Shown piece by piece: positions 32,232 to 41,465 of a DNA stretch of 64,000 nt (its first letter is position 1; every line of letters begins with the position of its first letter). The DNA lies in the NCBI GenBank assembly GCA_000751295.2, contig CCMO02000001.1:3190615-3254614 (forward strand). Reading direction: 5' to 3'. Below the pieces are notes generated by a model. It did no database searches. It had not been told where the DNA came from and saw nothing but the letters and a program-made list of their open reading frames with translations. A program made the translations under genes and the position numbers. The DNA comes from a bacterium YEK0313 (GTDB lineage: Bacteria; Pseudomonadota; Alphaproteobacteria; Rhizobiales; Phreatobacteraceae).

Positions 32232-32289
32232 AGCGGGAACGGCACCCATCCGGTCGGGTTGTGTTCTCAGGAACAGCGGGACGACAGCC

Positions 32290-32598
32290 ATGACCGAAAG
32301 ACAGCAGCGGCGGAAGCCGCAGGGGCGGCGCTGGTCGGCCGCGGTGACACGGCACAGCGACGCACTCGACCTCAAGGATCACGTCTTCGCCGAGCGCGAC
32401 CCGAAGGCGATCGCCCGGTCGCTGAAACGCTCGGCCGAGACGAGCAGCCGGCGCAAGGCCGCGCCGTTCCGCTCGGCCATGTCGATGCTGACCTTCTACA
32501 TCAACCGGGCCGGCGCCACGCTCGACGCCCGCCAGCGGGACGTTCTGGAGGCGGCGAAAAACGAGTTGCGCGCCGCTTTCGGCAAGAAGCCGCAATAG
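32290..32598 (+). CDS. DUF3175 family protein, 102 aa
   Basis: A small basic protein. RRWSAAVTRHSDALDLKDHVFAERDPKAIARSLKRSAETSSRRK, then SAMSMLTFYINRAGATLDARQRDVLEAAKNELRAAFG matches the DUF3175 pattern that I recall. There is no signal peptide or membrane segment. Its high Arg/Lys content suggests nucleic-acid contact, but no function is established. GGGACGACAGCC precedes the ATG. It stands alone after the carboxylase gene (58 bp gap). Confidence 0.8.
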   Translation: MTERQQRRKPQGRRWSAAVTRHSDALDLKDHVFAERDPKAIARSLKRSAETSSRRKAAPFRSAMSMLTFYINRAGATLDARQRDVLEAAKNELRAAFGKKPQ

Positions 32599-32697
32599 CG
32601 GCCGGCAAAGGGAGCCCGGCGTCATGCCGATGGAACGCGGGGGCCCGGCACGACGTTTCCGGTCTGTCGAAGCGGCAGCACCATTCAGGGACGCGCA

Positions 32698-33219
32698 ATG
32701 TCCAGGTCGGATCCCCCCCAATCCTTGTTCCTCGAGCGTCGGCACTGGGTGCCGAACAATCCGGTTCTGCCGGTCCTGATCTACCGCCGGGCGATCGTCG
32801 GGCCGCCGGGCGACGACACCGCCGAGGCGATGGAGCGTTGCTTCGAGGCGAATGGCTGGCCGCCGCGCTGGCGCAACGGCATCTATTCCTACCACCACTA
32901 CCATGCGACGGCCCATGAAGTGCTGGGCTTTGCGGCGGGATCGGCGCGCGCCGCGCTGGGCGGGCCGGGCGGGCCGGAGCTCGATTTCGCGACGGGCGAC
33001 GTCCTGGTCCTGCCGGCCGGGACCGGCCATTGCAAGATCAGCGCGAGCGACGATCTCCTGGTGATCGGCGCCTATCCGCCCGGCCAGGACGGCGATATCG
33101 CCAGGGATGCGCCCGATGCGGCGACCGTGGACCGCATGCTCCTCCTCGCCTTTCCGCAGAGCGATCCGCTCGTGGGCGCCGGCGGGCCGCTGCCGGACCT
33201 GTGGCGCAGCGCAACCTGA
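32698..33219 (+). CDS. Cupin-domain protein (YjlB-like)
   Basis: A 173-residue single-domain cupin. The metal-binding motifs are seen as IYSYHHYHATAHEVLGF (three histidines and a glutamate) and, in the second motif, GDVLVLPAGTGHCKI. Such proteins are usually small metal-dependent isomerases, oxygenases or sugar-binding proteins with unknown substrates. The YjlB-like group is close. AGGGA precedes the ATG. No clear functional link to its neighbours. Confidence 0.8.
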   Translation: MSRSDPPQSLFLERRHWVPNNPVLPVLIYRRAIVGPPGDDTAEAMERCFEANGWPPRWRNGIYSYHHYHATAHEVLGFAAGSARAALGGPGGPELDFATGDVLVLPAGTGHCKISASDDLLVIGAYPPGQDGDIARDAPDAATVDRMLLLAFPQSDPLVGAGGPLPDLWRSAT

Positions 33220-33468
33220 CGGGCCGGCGCGGCGCTGCAACAAACCTTAATCATACCGGCGAAACCGCGCAGTTTGCGCGATCGCCTTAAGCCGTCCTTC
33301 ATGCCGCGCCCGGCTCCTATCCGAGCGGAGACAGGATGCCGGGCTCGACGGCCCGCAACCGGCGGCGGCCTTGCCACGGGCCGGTCCGCGGGCAGGCAAG
33401 GGGGGCGGCGCCGGTTCCTGGCACCGAACCTGCTGGCGATGACCGTCAAACGGTGTCGGAGAGCAGGC

Positions 33469-34988
33469 ATGTATCACGATGTGACAGGAGCTGTGCCGGA
33501 ACAGGACGTCGCGTCCCGTGCCGACCGGTCGTCCACACCCGAGCCGGACGCCACGCGGCCGCTCGTGCTCGATCTCGACGGCACACTGCTGCGCACCGAT
33601 ACGCTGCTGGAAAGCGCGATTGCGGCGCTGCGCGACAATCCCTTCGTCATCTTCTCCATGCTGCTCTGGCTCGTGCAGGGGCGCGCGGTGCTGAAGCAGC
33701 GGCTCGCGGCCATCGCCATGCCCGACATCGCGACGCTGCCGGCGGAGCCGCGCGTGGTGAGCCTCGGCCGCGAGCCGCTGCCGCCGGCCGGCCGGTGGTG
33801 CTGGCCACCGCCGCGACCGTCGAGATCGCGGCGGCCGTCGCCGAGCGCTTTCCGTTCATTTCCCGTGTCATGGCCTCCAACGGCAGGACCAATCTGAAGG
33901 GCGGTGTCAAGGCCGAAGCCCTGGCCGCCGCCTTCCCGCAGGGCTTCGACTATGCCGGCGACAGCGCGGCCGATCGCAAGGTCTTTGCCGCGGCCGAGCG
34001 TGTCGTCGTGGTGCGTGCGCCGGCCGGGGTCGTCAGGCGCGCCCGCGCGCTCGGCAAGCCGGTCGAGGTGATCGGCGCGGAACGCTCCGCCGTCGCGGTC
34101 TGGGCACGCGCGCTCCGGCTCAAGCAATGGGCCAAGAATGCGCTGGTCTTCGCGCCCATTCCGCTGGCCGGCGCCCTGTTCACGCCAGCGGCCTGGGCGT
34201 CCGCCGCGCTCGCCTTCCTGGGCCTCGGCCTTGTCGCGTCGGCGACCTATCTCATCAACGACCTTTTCGACCTGCCCAACGACCGGCAGCACTGGTCGAA
34301 GCGCGAGCGGCCACTGGCGAGCGGCGCGCTCGGCATCGGCCAGGCGGTGATCGGACTGCCGGTTCTGTTCGGGCTGGGCTTCGCCGCGGCGGCGCTCGCC
34401 GGTCCGGGGGCGGTCTTCGTGACGGCGCTCTACGTGGTGGCGACGCTCGCCTATTCGCTGAAGCTGAAACAGGTGCCGATCGTCGACATTTCCATGCTCG
34501 CCGGCCTCTTCACGCTGCGCCTGCTGCTCGGCGTCGTCGCGATCGGCGCGGTCATCTCGCCCTGGCTCTTCGTCTTCTCCTTCGCGCTGTTCCTGTCGCT
34601 GTCGAGCGCCAAGCGCCATACCGAGCTGACCCGCGCCAAGGTTCATGGCGCGGCGCTGCGCGGGCGCGGCTACCAGGCGGCGGACGAGCCGCTGCTGCTT
34701 GGCCTCGGGCTTGCGGCGGTCGCCAGCTCGGTGCTCATCCTGATCCTCTACCTGATGGCCGAGGGCTTCCGGGCCGGCCACTATACGGCCCCGGCCTTCC
34801 TGTGGTGCGCGCCGGTCATCATCTTCCTCTGGCAGATGCGCATCTGGCTCCTGTCGCAGCGCGGCAGCCTCGACGACGATCCCGTGACCTTCGCGATCAG
34901 GGACAAGCCGAGCCTGATGCTCGGCGCGGCGCTGGCCGCAGCCTTCCTCGCGGCCCATCTCGGCGGAACCCTGAAATGGCTGCTCTGA
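33469..34988 (+). pseudogene. HAD-UbiA fusion prenyltransferase, broken by a one-base frameshift
   Basis: Two overlapping frames together make one known architecture. The first frame starts at ATG 33469 and carries the HAD part (DLDGTLLRTD at residues 35-44, then MLLWLVQGRAVLKQRLAA). It is read through GRE at 33772-33774, after which the sense frame is one base earlier (AAAAGRPVVLATAATVEIAAAV, then GYAGDSAADRKVFAAAE). Adding one G in GAG|GCC restores a single 506-residue protein. The rest is a UbiA-type membrane prenyltransferase with LRLKQWAKNALVFAPI and LINDLFDLPNDRQHWSKRERPLASG. Such fusions make polyprenyl-phosphate-linked sugars. This may be a sequencing error rather than a true mutation. 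Followed by gtrA-like and EPS genes. Confidence 0.8.
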
Positions 34989-35389
34989 CCGGCGAAGCCG
35001 CCCGCTTCCTCGTCTGCGGCGGCTTTGCAGCTTTCGTGAACTGGGCCGCCCGCATCGGCCTGTCCACCGTCATGCCCTTCGAGCCGGCCGTGGCGCTCGC
35101 CTATGGCATCGGCATGGTCGTCGGCTTCGTGCTCTATCGCACGGTCGTCTGGCGCGACCGCAAGACGCCGTTCGCCGACCAGGTCATCGGCTTCATCTCC
35201 GTCAACGCGGTGAGCGCGCTCGTCGTCTTCGCCGTATCCGTCGGCACCCGCTGGGGTCTCGAACAACTCGTCGGCCCGGGCTGGATGGTCGACGCCGCGG
35301 CCCACGGCTTTGCGATCGCGGTCGGCGCGGTGGCGAACTTCATCGGCCACCGCACGGTGACCTTCCGCGTGCGGGCGGGCGAGGCCTGA
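34976..35389 (+). CDS. GtrA-like membrane protein
   Basis: A 137-residue protein with four membrane segments (RFLVCGGFAAFVNWAARIGLS, VALAYGIGMVVGFVLYRTVVW, VIGFISVNAVSALVVFAVSVG, HGFAIAVGAVANFIGHRTVTF). The order and the final NFxxxRxxTF match GtrA, a helper that moves or retains polyprenyl-linked sugars for polysaccharide modification. Its ATG at 34976 overlaps the end of the upstream HAD-UbiA gene by 13 bases, so the two are coupled and likely cooperate. Confidence 0.85.
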   Translation: MAALTGEAARFLVCGGFAAFVNWAARIGLSTVMPFEPAVALAYGIGMVVGFVLYRTVVWRDRKTPFADQVIGFISVNAVSALVVFAVSVGTRWGLEQLVGPGWMVDAAAHGFAIAVGAVANFIGHRTVTFRVRAGEA

Positions 35390-35394
35390 ACGCT

Positions 35395-37002
35395 TCAGTT
35401 CGGGCGGGTGCAGACGACGACCGAGCGCCGCTCGCCCGCGGTTGCCGCACACGTCTCGCTGCCGACGGCGCGGCTCAGTTCCGGCCCGCCGCCATTGGGG
35501 GCGATGAAGATCACCACCTTGGGGGCGCCCCTGTGAGCGGCGCGGAAGGTGGCCAGCGCCGGCAAGTCGGGCTGCGCCTCCCAGTCCGGCTGGGTGAAGA
35601 CCAGATCTTCCGACGGCACGTAGCGCAGCGGATAGTATCCGTAATAGCGCATGGAGGGCAGGGACGAGCCCATGCCCACGCCCCGGGCGCGGATCGCGGC
35701 GATCTGGTGGATGTGCACGCCCGGTTGAACGCGCCATGAGAAGCGGGCGCTGACCATGCCGCTGAGGTCGGAGCCGGCGAAGGTCTGCTCGGGATGGCGC
35801 GCACCGGTTTCGAGCACGACGCGGGTCGTCTCCGCCCAGCCGAGATAGGCCAGCGAACGCACCGTGCTTTGGGCGGCGAGCGCGAGCGCGGAGGCGAGGC
35901 AGAGAATGCGGGTGAGCGCTGCATCGGGCTGGCGCGAGGCGATGGCGAGCGCCGCACCCATCCAGCTATAGGGCGCCAGCCGCTCGGCCAGCGGCACGCC
36001 CTGGTTGGTGCGCAGGTCGAGCGCCGAGACGGCGAGCACCAGCACCACGAAGACCGGCCAGACGAGATCGCCTTCGCGCCAGTTCCTGACGCCCGCCCTG
36101 AGCGCCAGGAGCGCCGCGAGAACCATGGCGGCGATCACCGGCGCCAGTGCCACCAGTTCCCACCAAGTGTAGCTGAACAGATAGGTCATGCCGACGAGGC
36201 GCTGGACCACCTGGAAGATCGAATATTTCAGGCTGGCCGGCGAGGTGGTCGCGGCCGGATAGGCAATGAGGAAGGCGACGATCAGGCCGAGCGCCGGCAA
36301 GGCTGCGCCGGCCGACCAGGCGCCGTCGCCGACAAGGCGCAGCACGGTGCGGCCACGCGGCTCGGTCCCGATCGTCTTCAGCGCCCGGGCCAGCCCTCCG
36401 GCCGCCAGCAGCAGGCAGGCCGCAACCACGGTTGCGAGATGGGTGAGGCCGAGCGCGAACAGAGCGAGCGCGAGCGCGATGAAGGTGAGCACGCTCCGCT
36501 TGCCGTCGATGGCCCGCCACAAGGCCGCGAAGGCCAGGAAGGCCGGCAGGCCGAGGGCGTAGTTGAAGAAGCCGAAATGAATGAACAGGCCGAAGATGAC
36601 CGGCAGCAGCAGCAGGAAGGGCAGCAGCGGCCGGTCGGTTTCCGCACGCGCGGCCCAGTAGGCGGCGAGCACGGCGAAGAGGCCGTAGAGGGTCAGATAG
36701 ACCGACTGGGCCCGGAAGGCGTCGCCTGTCAACCGGATCAGCGCCGCGAGCACGGCGTAGACGCTGTAGTTGGGTTCGATCCGCGCGTTCCATTCATAGA
36801 ATGTGCGGGTCGGCTCGCTCAGCATGCCGCCCCAGCCGAAACGCGCGATCAGGTCGGCCTGGGCCAGATGGATCGGGCCGTCCTGGGTCGGCACGACGTC
36901 GACCAGCCAGATCGGCGCGACCAGCACCAGCGCCACGGCGCATGCGATCAGCATGAACGCCCTGGGAGCGAGGGAGGGATCGGCGGCAGCTCTGGGGCTC
37001 AT
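35395..37002 (-). CDS. Polytopic membrane protein, probable GT-C-like enzyme
   Basis: A 535-residue membrane protein with about ten hydrophobic segments in the first 430 residues and a soluble C-terminal part (from about YYGYYPLRYVPSEDLVFTQPDW). The first loop WLVDVVPTQDGPIHLAQADLIARFG contains an acidic residue in the position expected for C-type glycosyltransferases, which use polyprenyl-linked sugar donors. This assignment is by architecture only; no family motif was recognised. AAGGA lies eight bases before ATG 37002. It sits next to polysaccharide genes and converges on gtrA. Confidence 0.55.
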   Translation of the reverse strand: MSPRAAADPSLAPRAFMLIACAVALVLVAPIWLVDVVPTQDGPIHLAQADLIARFGWGGMLSEPTRTFYEWNARIEPNYSVYAVLAALIRLTGDAFRAQSVYLTLYGLFAVLAAYWAARAETDRPLLPFLLLLPVIFGLFIHFGFFNYALGLPAFLAFAALWRAIDGKRSVLTFIALALALFALGLTHLATVVAACLLLAAGGLARALKTIGTEPRGRTVLRLVGDGAWSAGAALPALGLIVAFLIAYPAATTSPASLKYSIFQVVQRLVGMTYLFSYTWWELVALAPVIAAMVLAALLALRAGVRNWREGDLVWPVFVVLVLAVSALDLRTNQGVPLAERLAPYSWMGAALAIASRQPDAALTRILCLASALALAAQSTVRSLAYLGWAETTRVVLETGARHPEQTFAGSDLSGMVSARFSWRVQPGVHIHQIAAIRARGVGMGSSLPSMRYYGYYPLRYVPSEDLVFTQPDWEAQPDLPALATFRAAHRGAPKVVIFIAPNGGGPELSRAVGSETCAATAGERRSVVVCTRPN

Positions 37003-37136
37003 GGCATGTCCTTGGCAGGCGGCGAGGTGCGCCGCATCCGGGCAAGATCCCGCCGGCACGGCACGCATCGGAAGGACAGCATGCTCGGCCGAACTTTATT
37101 TTCGGTGTCGAGATGGGCGGCTTGCACGCGGAGGTT

Positions 37137-38462
37137 TCAAGAGGCCCGCTGCGCCGGCGCCGCGGGCGTGGCAACACGAAACCGGGCCATCATCCGCAGG
37201 CCGAACACCGCGACCAGAAGCGTGAACCACATCTGGTTGGCACGGATGAACAGAAAGCTCTCCATGCAGGAGAGATAGATGCAGAACAGCCAGAGCTGGA
37301 AGAACAGCGTGGTCAGAGCCGGGTCCGAACCCTGGCGCCGGGCTTTGGCGTGATTGAGGAAGGGCTTGATCACGAGCACGATCACGGTCAGCACGAGACC
37401 GATCAACCCGATATTGAGCGCGGTATCGAGAAAGCCGTTATGGGCGTTGGAGGCGGTCCCCGCCCAGCTCTCGTTGCTGTCGACTTCGAGACGCGTGTTC
37501 TCCAGCGCCCAGAAGGCCATGAAGCCGTGGCCGGTGAGCGGCCGCTGGGCCAGATGGTCGAGCGCGAAGGTCCAGATGTCGGTGCGGCCGGTGAACGAGG
37601 TGTCGAAGGGCAGGGACTGCACCGCCGCCCCGATCGCCGGGACCAGCACGGAGCCGACACCGATCGCCAGCAGGAAGGCGAGCGGCAGGGCGATGATCAC
37701 GGCACGGCCGAGCGCCGATCGGACATGGGCGCAGACACCGGAAACGATCAGGGTCAGCGGCAGGATGATCAGCGAGCTCTTCGCGCCCGACAGGAGAACG
37801 AACAGTGCCGCGGCCGCCGAGAGGCCGAGGCCGGCACCGACGCGCCCCGTGCGCGCCGCGAAGATGCCGATGAAGACCATGGTGGCGAAGACACCGCCGG
37901 CCAGGTTCTTGTGCGGAAAGATCCCGCGCCAATCTCCCGCGAGCCGGGCCTCGATCGCATCGGTAGCCTGATGGATGGCAAGATCCGGCAGAAGCACGAC
38001 GCCGAGATAGGACAGGCCGACGACCACCCCGGCGACGGCAAGAATGAGGCGGGTGAACTCGTCCCGGTTCTTCGGCAGCACGCCGACGAGCGCGGCGATC
38101 ACCGCCACGATCAGGAAGAGCAGGTAGCGCTTCATCGATGAGCTCGGGTCGGCCGAGGCGACGACCGTGTAGCTGGCATAGACGGCAAGCGCCAAGAACA
38201 TCCAGTCCGACACGGCCGCCTGGAACTGGCGCCGCCGGCCGATCGTGGCGCAGACGACCATGGCGGCGAGCAGGCCGAAGCTTACATAGCTCCACAGGTC
38301 GTTGCCGGACGTCGCGGTTGGCTGATCGTCGGCGCCGAGGCTGCCGAAGGGATCGAGCGTGATCCAGACCAGCGACCAGACGACGACGAACAGCACGGCA
38401 CGCGCAAGATGCGCCCACGCCTCTGTCCGAGCATCAAGATGGAATGCGGTGGTCTGTGACAT
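37137..38462 (-). CDS. O-antigen ligase/polymerase-like protein (ExoQ type)
   Basis: A 441-residue inner-membrane protein with 10-12 segments. The RGIFPHKNLAGGVFATMVF segment and FTGRTDIWTFALDHLAQRPLTGHGFMAFW are typical of the ExoQ/O-antigen ligase and polymerase family that joins polyprenyl-linked repeat units of exopolysaccharide or lipopolysaccharide. It would act at the periplasmic face. The ATG at 38462 (MSQTTAFH) was chosen; an earlier in-frame start is possible. Divergent from the acyltransferase gene and in the same strand block as the polytopic protein. Confidence 0.8.
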   Translation of the reverse strand: MSQTTAFHLDARTEAWAHLARAVLFVVVWSLVWITLDPFGSLGADDQPTATSGNDLWSYVSFGLLAAMVVCATIGRRRQFQAAVSDWMFLALAVYASYTVVASADPSSSMKRYLLFLIVAVIAALVGVLPKNRDEFTRLILAVAGVVVGLSYLGVVLLPDLAIHQATDAIEARLAGDWRGIFPHKNLAGGVFATMVFIGIFAARTGRVGAGLGLSAAAALFVLLSGAKSSLIILPLTLIVSGVCAHVRSALGRAVIIALPLAFLLAIGVGSVLVPAIGAAVQSLPFDTSFTGRTDIWTFALDHLAQRPLTGHGFMAFWALENTRLEVDSNESWAGTASNAHNGFLDTALNIGLIGLVLTVIVLVIKPFLNHAKARRQGSDPALTTLFFQLWLFCIYLSCMESFLFIRANQMWFTLLVAVFGLRMMARFRVATPAAPAQRAS

Positions 38463-38661
38463 GGATCCAGTCTGCCCCCGCGGACGCACCCATAGGTCGA
38501 GTCGCGCCCATAGTCGACAGCGCAGCGCGCTTTATGATGCGGTTCGATCCTCTCGACAAGACAAAGCTTACCGTTTGGTGAAGTTCCCGTCCCTCCGCGC
38601 GGCCCGAGCTTTGCTTCACTCATCCCGATGCCGGGCAACACGACGGCTGGGGGATGCCACA

Positions 38662-39753
38662 ATGACACAGGTTCTTGCGACGACGCGTTATTACAGTACC
38701 GCTCGCAAATCTGACGAGGTTTTGTCGATCCAATATTTGCGCGGGCTTGCCGCTTTCAGCGTGCTCGCCACGCATACGCTGCAATGGCCTCTGCTCGCTC
38801 CCAATATGGGGCTTCTGAAAACGGGACGTTTCGGTGTCGAGATCTTCTTCGTGGTTAGCGGATTCATCATCACCCTGATCGCGGGCGATGGCCGGTTCGA
38901 CCCGAAGGACTTTCTTCTGCGTCGCATTTTCCGGATCGTCCCGGCCTACTGGATCGCGACCTTCCTGGTGCTCGCACTCGCGCTGATCATGCCGCAGCAG
39001 TTCCGCAACACCGTTCCGACGCTCGAGGGATTGTTCAAGTCGCTCCTGTTCATCCCCTCCATCGATCCGAAGGCGCCGCTCCTGCTGCTCGGCTGGACGC
39101 TCGACTACGAGGCCTTCTTCTACGTGGCCTTCGCCGCGCTGTTCTTCCTGTCTTCGGGAATGCGGACGCTCGTGCTCTGTCTCGCCTTCGCAGCGCTGGT
39201 CGGCATCGGCCAGTTCGCGCAGGAGCCGGGCTTCCTCCAGTCCTTCTATACGAGCGCGAGTCTCGTCGGCTTCTGCGCCGGCATGCTCGTCGCGCAGGCC
39301 TATCGCCATGGTCTGATCGACTGGCTCGCCGCCCGCTCCAACGCCGCTCTGCTGGCCGTGGCCGCCATGCTCGTGACGCTGTTCTACGTGGTGCCCTGGC
39401 CGCATGCCGGCGTCATGAGCCTCTGGCTTCATCTCCTCATGGCGGCCGCGGCCGTGAGCATCGTGCTCGTCGGCCTGAGCGTCGAATGCGCCGGTCTGCT
39501 GCCGCGCATCGGCCTGCTGCGCTATTTCGGCGACGCCTCCTATTCGGTCTACCTGTTCCACTTGTTCCCGATCGGCGCGATCTGGGCGTTGGCGCGCGGC
39601 TTCGTGCCGATCGACCAGACCCCTTATTACCTCCTCGCGTCCTTCGTCGCGATCGTCGCCTGCACAGTGTTCGGGCTGATCAGCTACCACCTGATCGAGC
39701 GTCCCTTCCTGATCCGCAGCCGCGCCTGGCACCGCTCGCCCGTGCCGGCATGA
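38662..39753 (+). CDS. Acyltransferase family 3 membrane protein
   Basis: A 363-residue membrane acyltransferase of the OafA/YrhL type. It starts with EVLSIQYLRGLAAFSVLATHTLQWP and continues FGVEIFFVVSGFIITLIAGDGRF with LLRRIFRIVPAYWIAT. It ends with YFGDASYSVYLFHLFPIGAIWALA and LISYHLIERPFLIR, all typical. Such enzymes transfer acetyl or other acyl groups to surface polysaccharides. GGGGGATG precedes ATG 38662. Its stop overlaps the SGNH hydrolase start by four bases (ATGA), so both are made together. Confidence 0.88.
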   Translation: MTQVLATTRYYSTARKSDEVLSIQYLRGLAAFSVLATHTLQWPLLAPNMGLLKTGRFGVEIFFVVSGFIITLIAGDGRFDPKDFLLRRIFRIVPAYWIATFLVLALALIMPQQFRNTVPTLEGLFKSLLFIPSIDPKAPLLLLGWTLDYEAFFYVAFAALFFLSSGMRTLVLCLAFAALVGIGQFAQEPGFLQSFYTSASLVGFCAGMLVAQAYRHGLIDWLAARSNAALLAVAAMLVTLFYVVPWPHAGVMSLWLHLLMAAAAVSIVLVGLSVECAGLLPRIGLLRYFGDASYSVYLFHLFPIGAIWALARGFVPIDQTPYYLLASFVAIVACTVFGLISYHLIERPFLIRSRAWHRSPVPA

Positions 39754-40904
39754 TCGACCGGCGGACCCTGCTGGCCGCTGCCGGCATCCTCGCCGGCGGC
39801 ACCGCCGCCCTCGCGGCGCCGGTCCTGGCGCCGGACATGTTTGCCCGTTCGGAAGTCGCCCTCGGCGATCCGGCCCGGCTCCACCGCATCTTCGCCAAGG
39901 CGCGGCGCGGCGAGCCGGTGACGCTCGGCGTCATCGGCGGATCGATCACCGTCGGCGCCCTGGCGAGCCGGCCGGACCTGTCCTATGCGGGGCGCGTCGA
40001 GACCTGGTGGCGGCGGCGGTTCCCGGCAACCCCGATCCGGCTGGTCAATGCCGGTATCGGCGGCACCGGCTCCGCCTATGGCGCGCTCAGGGCCGGCGAA
40101 GACCTGCTCGCGAGCCGGCCGGATCTCGTCATCGTCGAATTCGCCGTCAATGACGGCTGGAACGAAGGGGCTTCCTACGAGGGCCTGCTGCGCCAGATCC
40201 TGGCACTGCCCGGCATGCCCGCCGTCGTCTGCCTGTTCATGATGTGGCAGGGCGGCGGCAACAGCCAGGAGAGCCAGGCGCGGATCGGCGCGCATTACCG
40301 CCTGCCCATGGTCAGCTTTCGCGACGCCGTCTGGCCGGCCATGGCTGGCGGCCGGCTCGCCGAGGCCGAGCTTCTGGTCGACGGCGTGCATCCGAACGAT
40401 GCCGGCCACGAGGCCGCCGCGCTGTTCCTGGCGCGCCTGTTCGAGCGGATCGACCAGATGCCGGTCCGCTCCCCGGTCCCGGCTGGCGTCCTGCCGAGCC
40501 CGTTGATCTCCGATGCTTTCCAGTTCGTCGAATGGCGGCGGGCCGCCGGGCTGACGCCGGACAACGCGGGCGGCTGGGCCAGGCGCGCAGGCGAGGGCGG
40601 CCGCCCCGCCTGGTTCGGCTCCGCCGCGAGCGGGCCCCTGGTCCTGTCCGGCAACGGCACCGGCCTCGTCGTGGTGCTGCAGCGGGACCTCGCCGATCCC
40701 GGGCGCCTGCGCCTGCGGCTCGATGGCGCGGACCTGCCGGATCCGGACCGCGAAGGCGGGGCAGCGCGCCGCGTCATCGTCGTCGCTGAGGGGCTGGAGC
40801 GCCGCCGGCACAGCCTGGAGATCACGCGGGTCGACGGCCCGGGCGGATCCGGCGGTAGCACCGAGGTCGGGCTGATCGGCTTCGGCGGCATCGGCCTGCG
40901 CTGA
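39750..40904 (+). CDS. SGNH/GDSL hydrolase, exported
   Basis: A 384-residue protein with a Tat-like or Sec signal (MIDRRTLLAAAGILAGGTAALAAP) and an SGNH fold. Block I is LGVIGGSITVGA (Ser nucleophile), block II LVNAGIGGTGSAYG, block III VIVEFAVNDGW (Asn) and block V DGVHPNDAGHEAA (Asp/His). A beta-rich C-terminal domain follows from about residue 230. It probably removes or transfers acyl groups on a surface polysaccharide, in partnership with the acyltransferase with which its start overlaps. Confidence 0.85.
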   Translation: MIDRRTLLAAAGILAGGTAALAAPVLAPDMFARSEVALGDPARLHRIFAKARRGEPVTLGVIGGSITVGALASRPDLSYAGRVETWWRRRFPATPIRLVNAGIGGTGSAYGALRAGEDLLASRPDLVIVEFAVNDGWNEGASYEGLLRQILALPGMPAVVCLFMMWQGGGNSQESQARIGAHYRLPMVSFRDAVWPAMAGGRLAEAELLVDGVHPNDAGHEAAALFLARLFERIDQMPVRSPVPAGVLPSPLISDAFQFVEWRRAAGLTPDNAGGWARRAGEGGRPAWFGSAASGPLVLSGNGTGLVVVLQRDLADPGRLRLRLDGADLPDPDREGGAARRVIVVAEGLERRRHSLEITRVDGPGGSGGSTEVGLIGFGGIGLR

Positions 40905-40979
40905 GCTTCCGCCACGGTCCGGTCATGAACCGGACTATGATCGGTCTTGCGGGGCAGGATGCGCCACAGGAGGCCGCCA

Positions 40980-41444
40980 ATGACCATCAGCACACGAGCA
41001 GCCGTTCTGGTCCTCGGGTTTGGGCTCGTGCCGGCGCCGGCGCTGGCCCAGGCGACGCCCGCCGCGCCGTCGGCTCCATCCGCGCCGCGCGAGGCGGACA
41101 ACAGCCGCTTCACCTTGCGCGAGACGCCGGATGGCTGGCTGCGGATGGACGGCAAGACCGGCCAGATGACCTTCTGCAGCCGCCAGAACGCCACGGTCAC
41201 CTGCCGGCTGGCGGCCGACGACCGGGCCGAGCTGCAGGCCGAGATCGACCGGCTGAAGGCGGAAAACGACACGCTCCGGCGTGGCGGCGCGACGGCGCAG
41301 AACCGGCCGGGAGGGAGCGACCAGAATCTCAATCTGCCGAGCGACCAGGAGGTCGACCGCGCGCTGAGCCTTGCCGAGCGCATCATCCGTCGTTTCATGG
41401 CGATCGTGCGCGAAAGCGACGGCGATCAGGGCCGGCGTCTCTAG
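40980..41444 (+). CDS. Small secreted protein with a coiled coil, 154 aa
   Basis: Signal peptide MTISTRAAVLVLGFGLVPAPALA, then a Pro/Ala-rich linker and a short beta-like part (FTLRETPDGWLRMDGKTGQMTFCSRQNATVTCRL) with two cysteines that may pair. Next comes a heptad-like helix RAELQAEIDRLKAENDTLRRGG. AGGAGG precedes ATG 40980. A periplasmic location is likely. The C-terminal part LSLAERIIRRFMAIV is amphipathic. No function known. Confidence 0.72.
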   Translation: MTISTRAAVLVLGFGLVPAPALAQATPAAPSAPSAPREADNSRFTLRETPDGWLRMDGKTGQMTFCSRQNATVTCRLAADDRAELQAEIDRLKAENDTLRRGGATAQNRPGGSDQNLNLPSDQEVDRALSLAERIIRRFMAIVRESDGDQGRRL

Positions 41445-41465
41445 CCTTCCTTCTCGATTTTGCGC

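Noticed and set aside
29097..32375. A 1092-codon frame opposite the carboxylase
   Set aside because: A pure antisense shadow of a strongly conserved gene, with low complexity typical of such frames.
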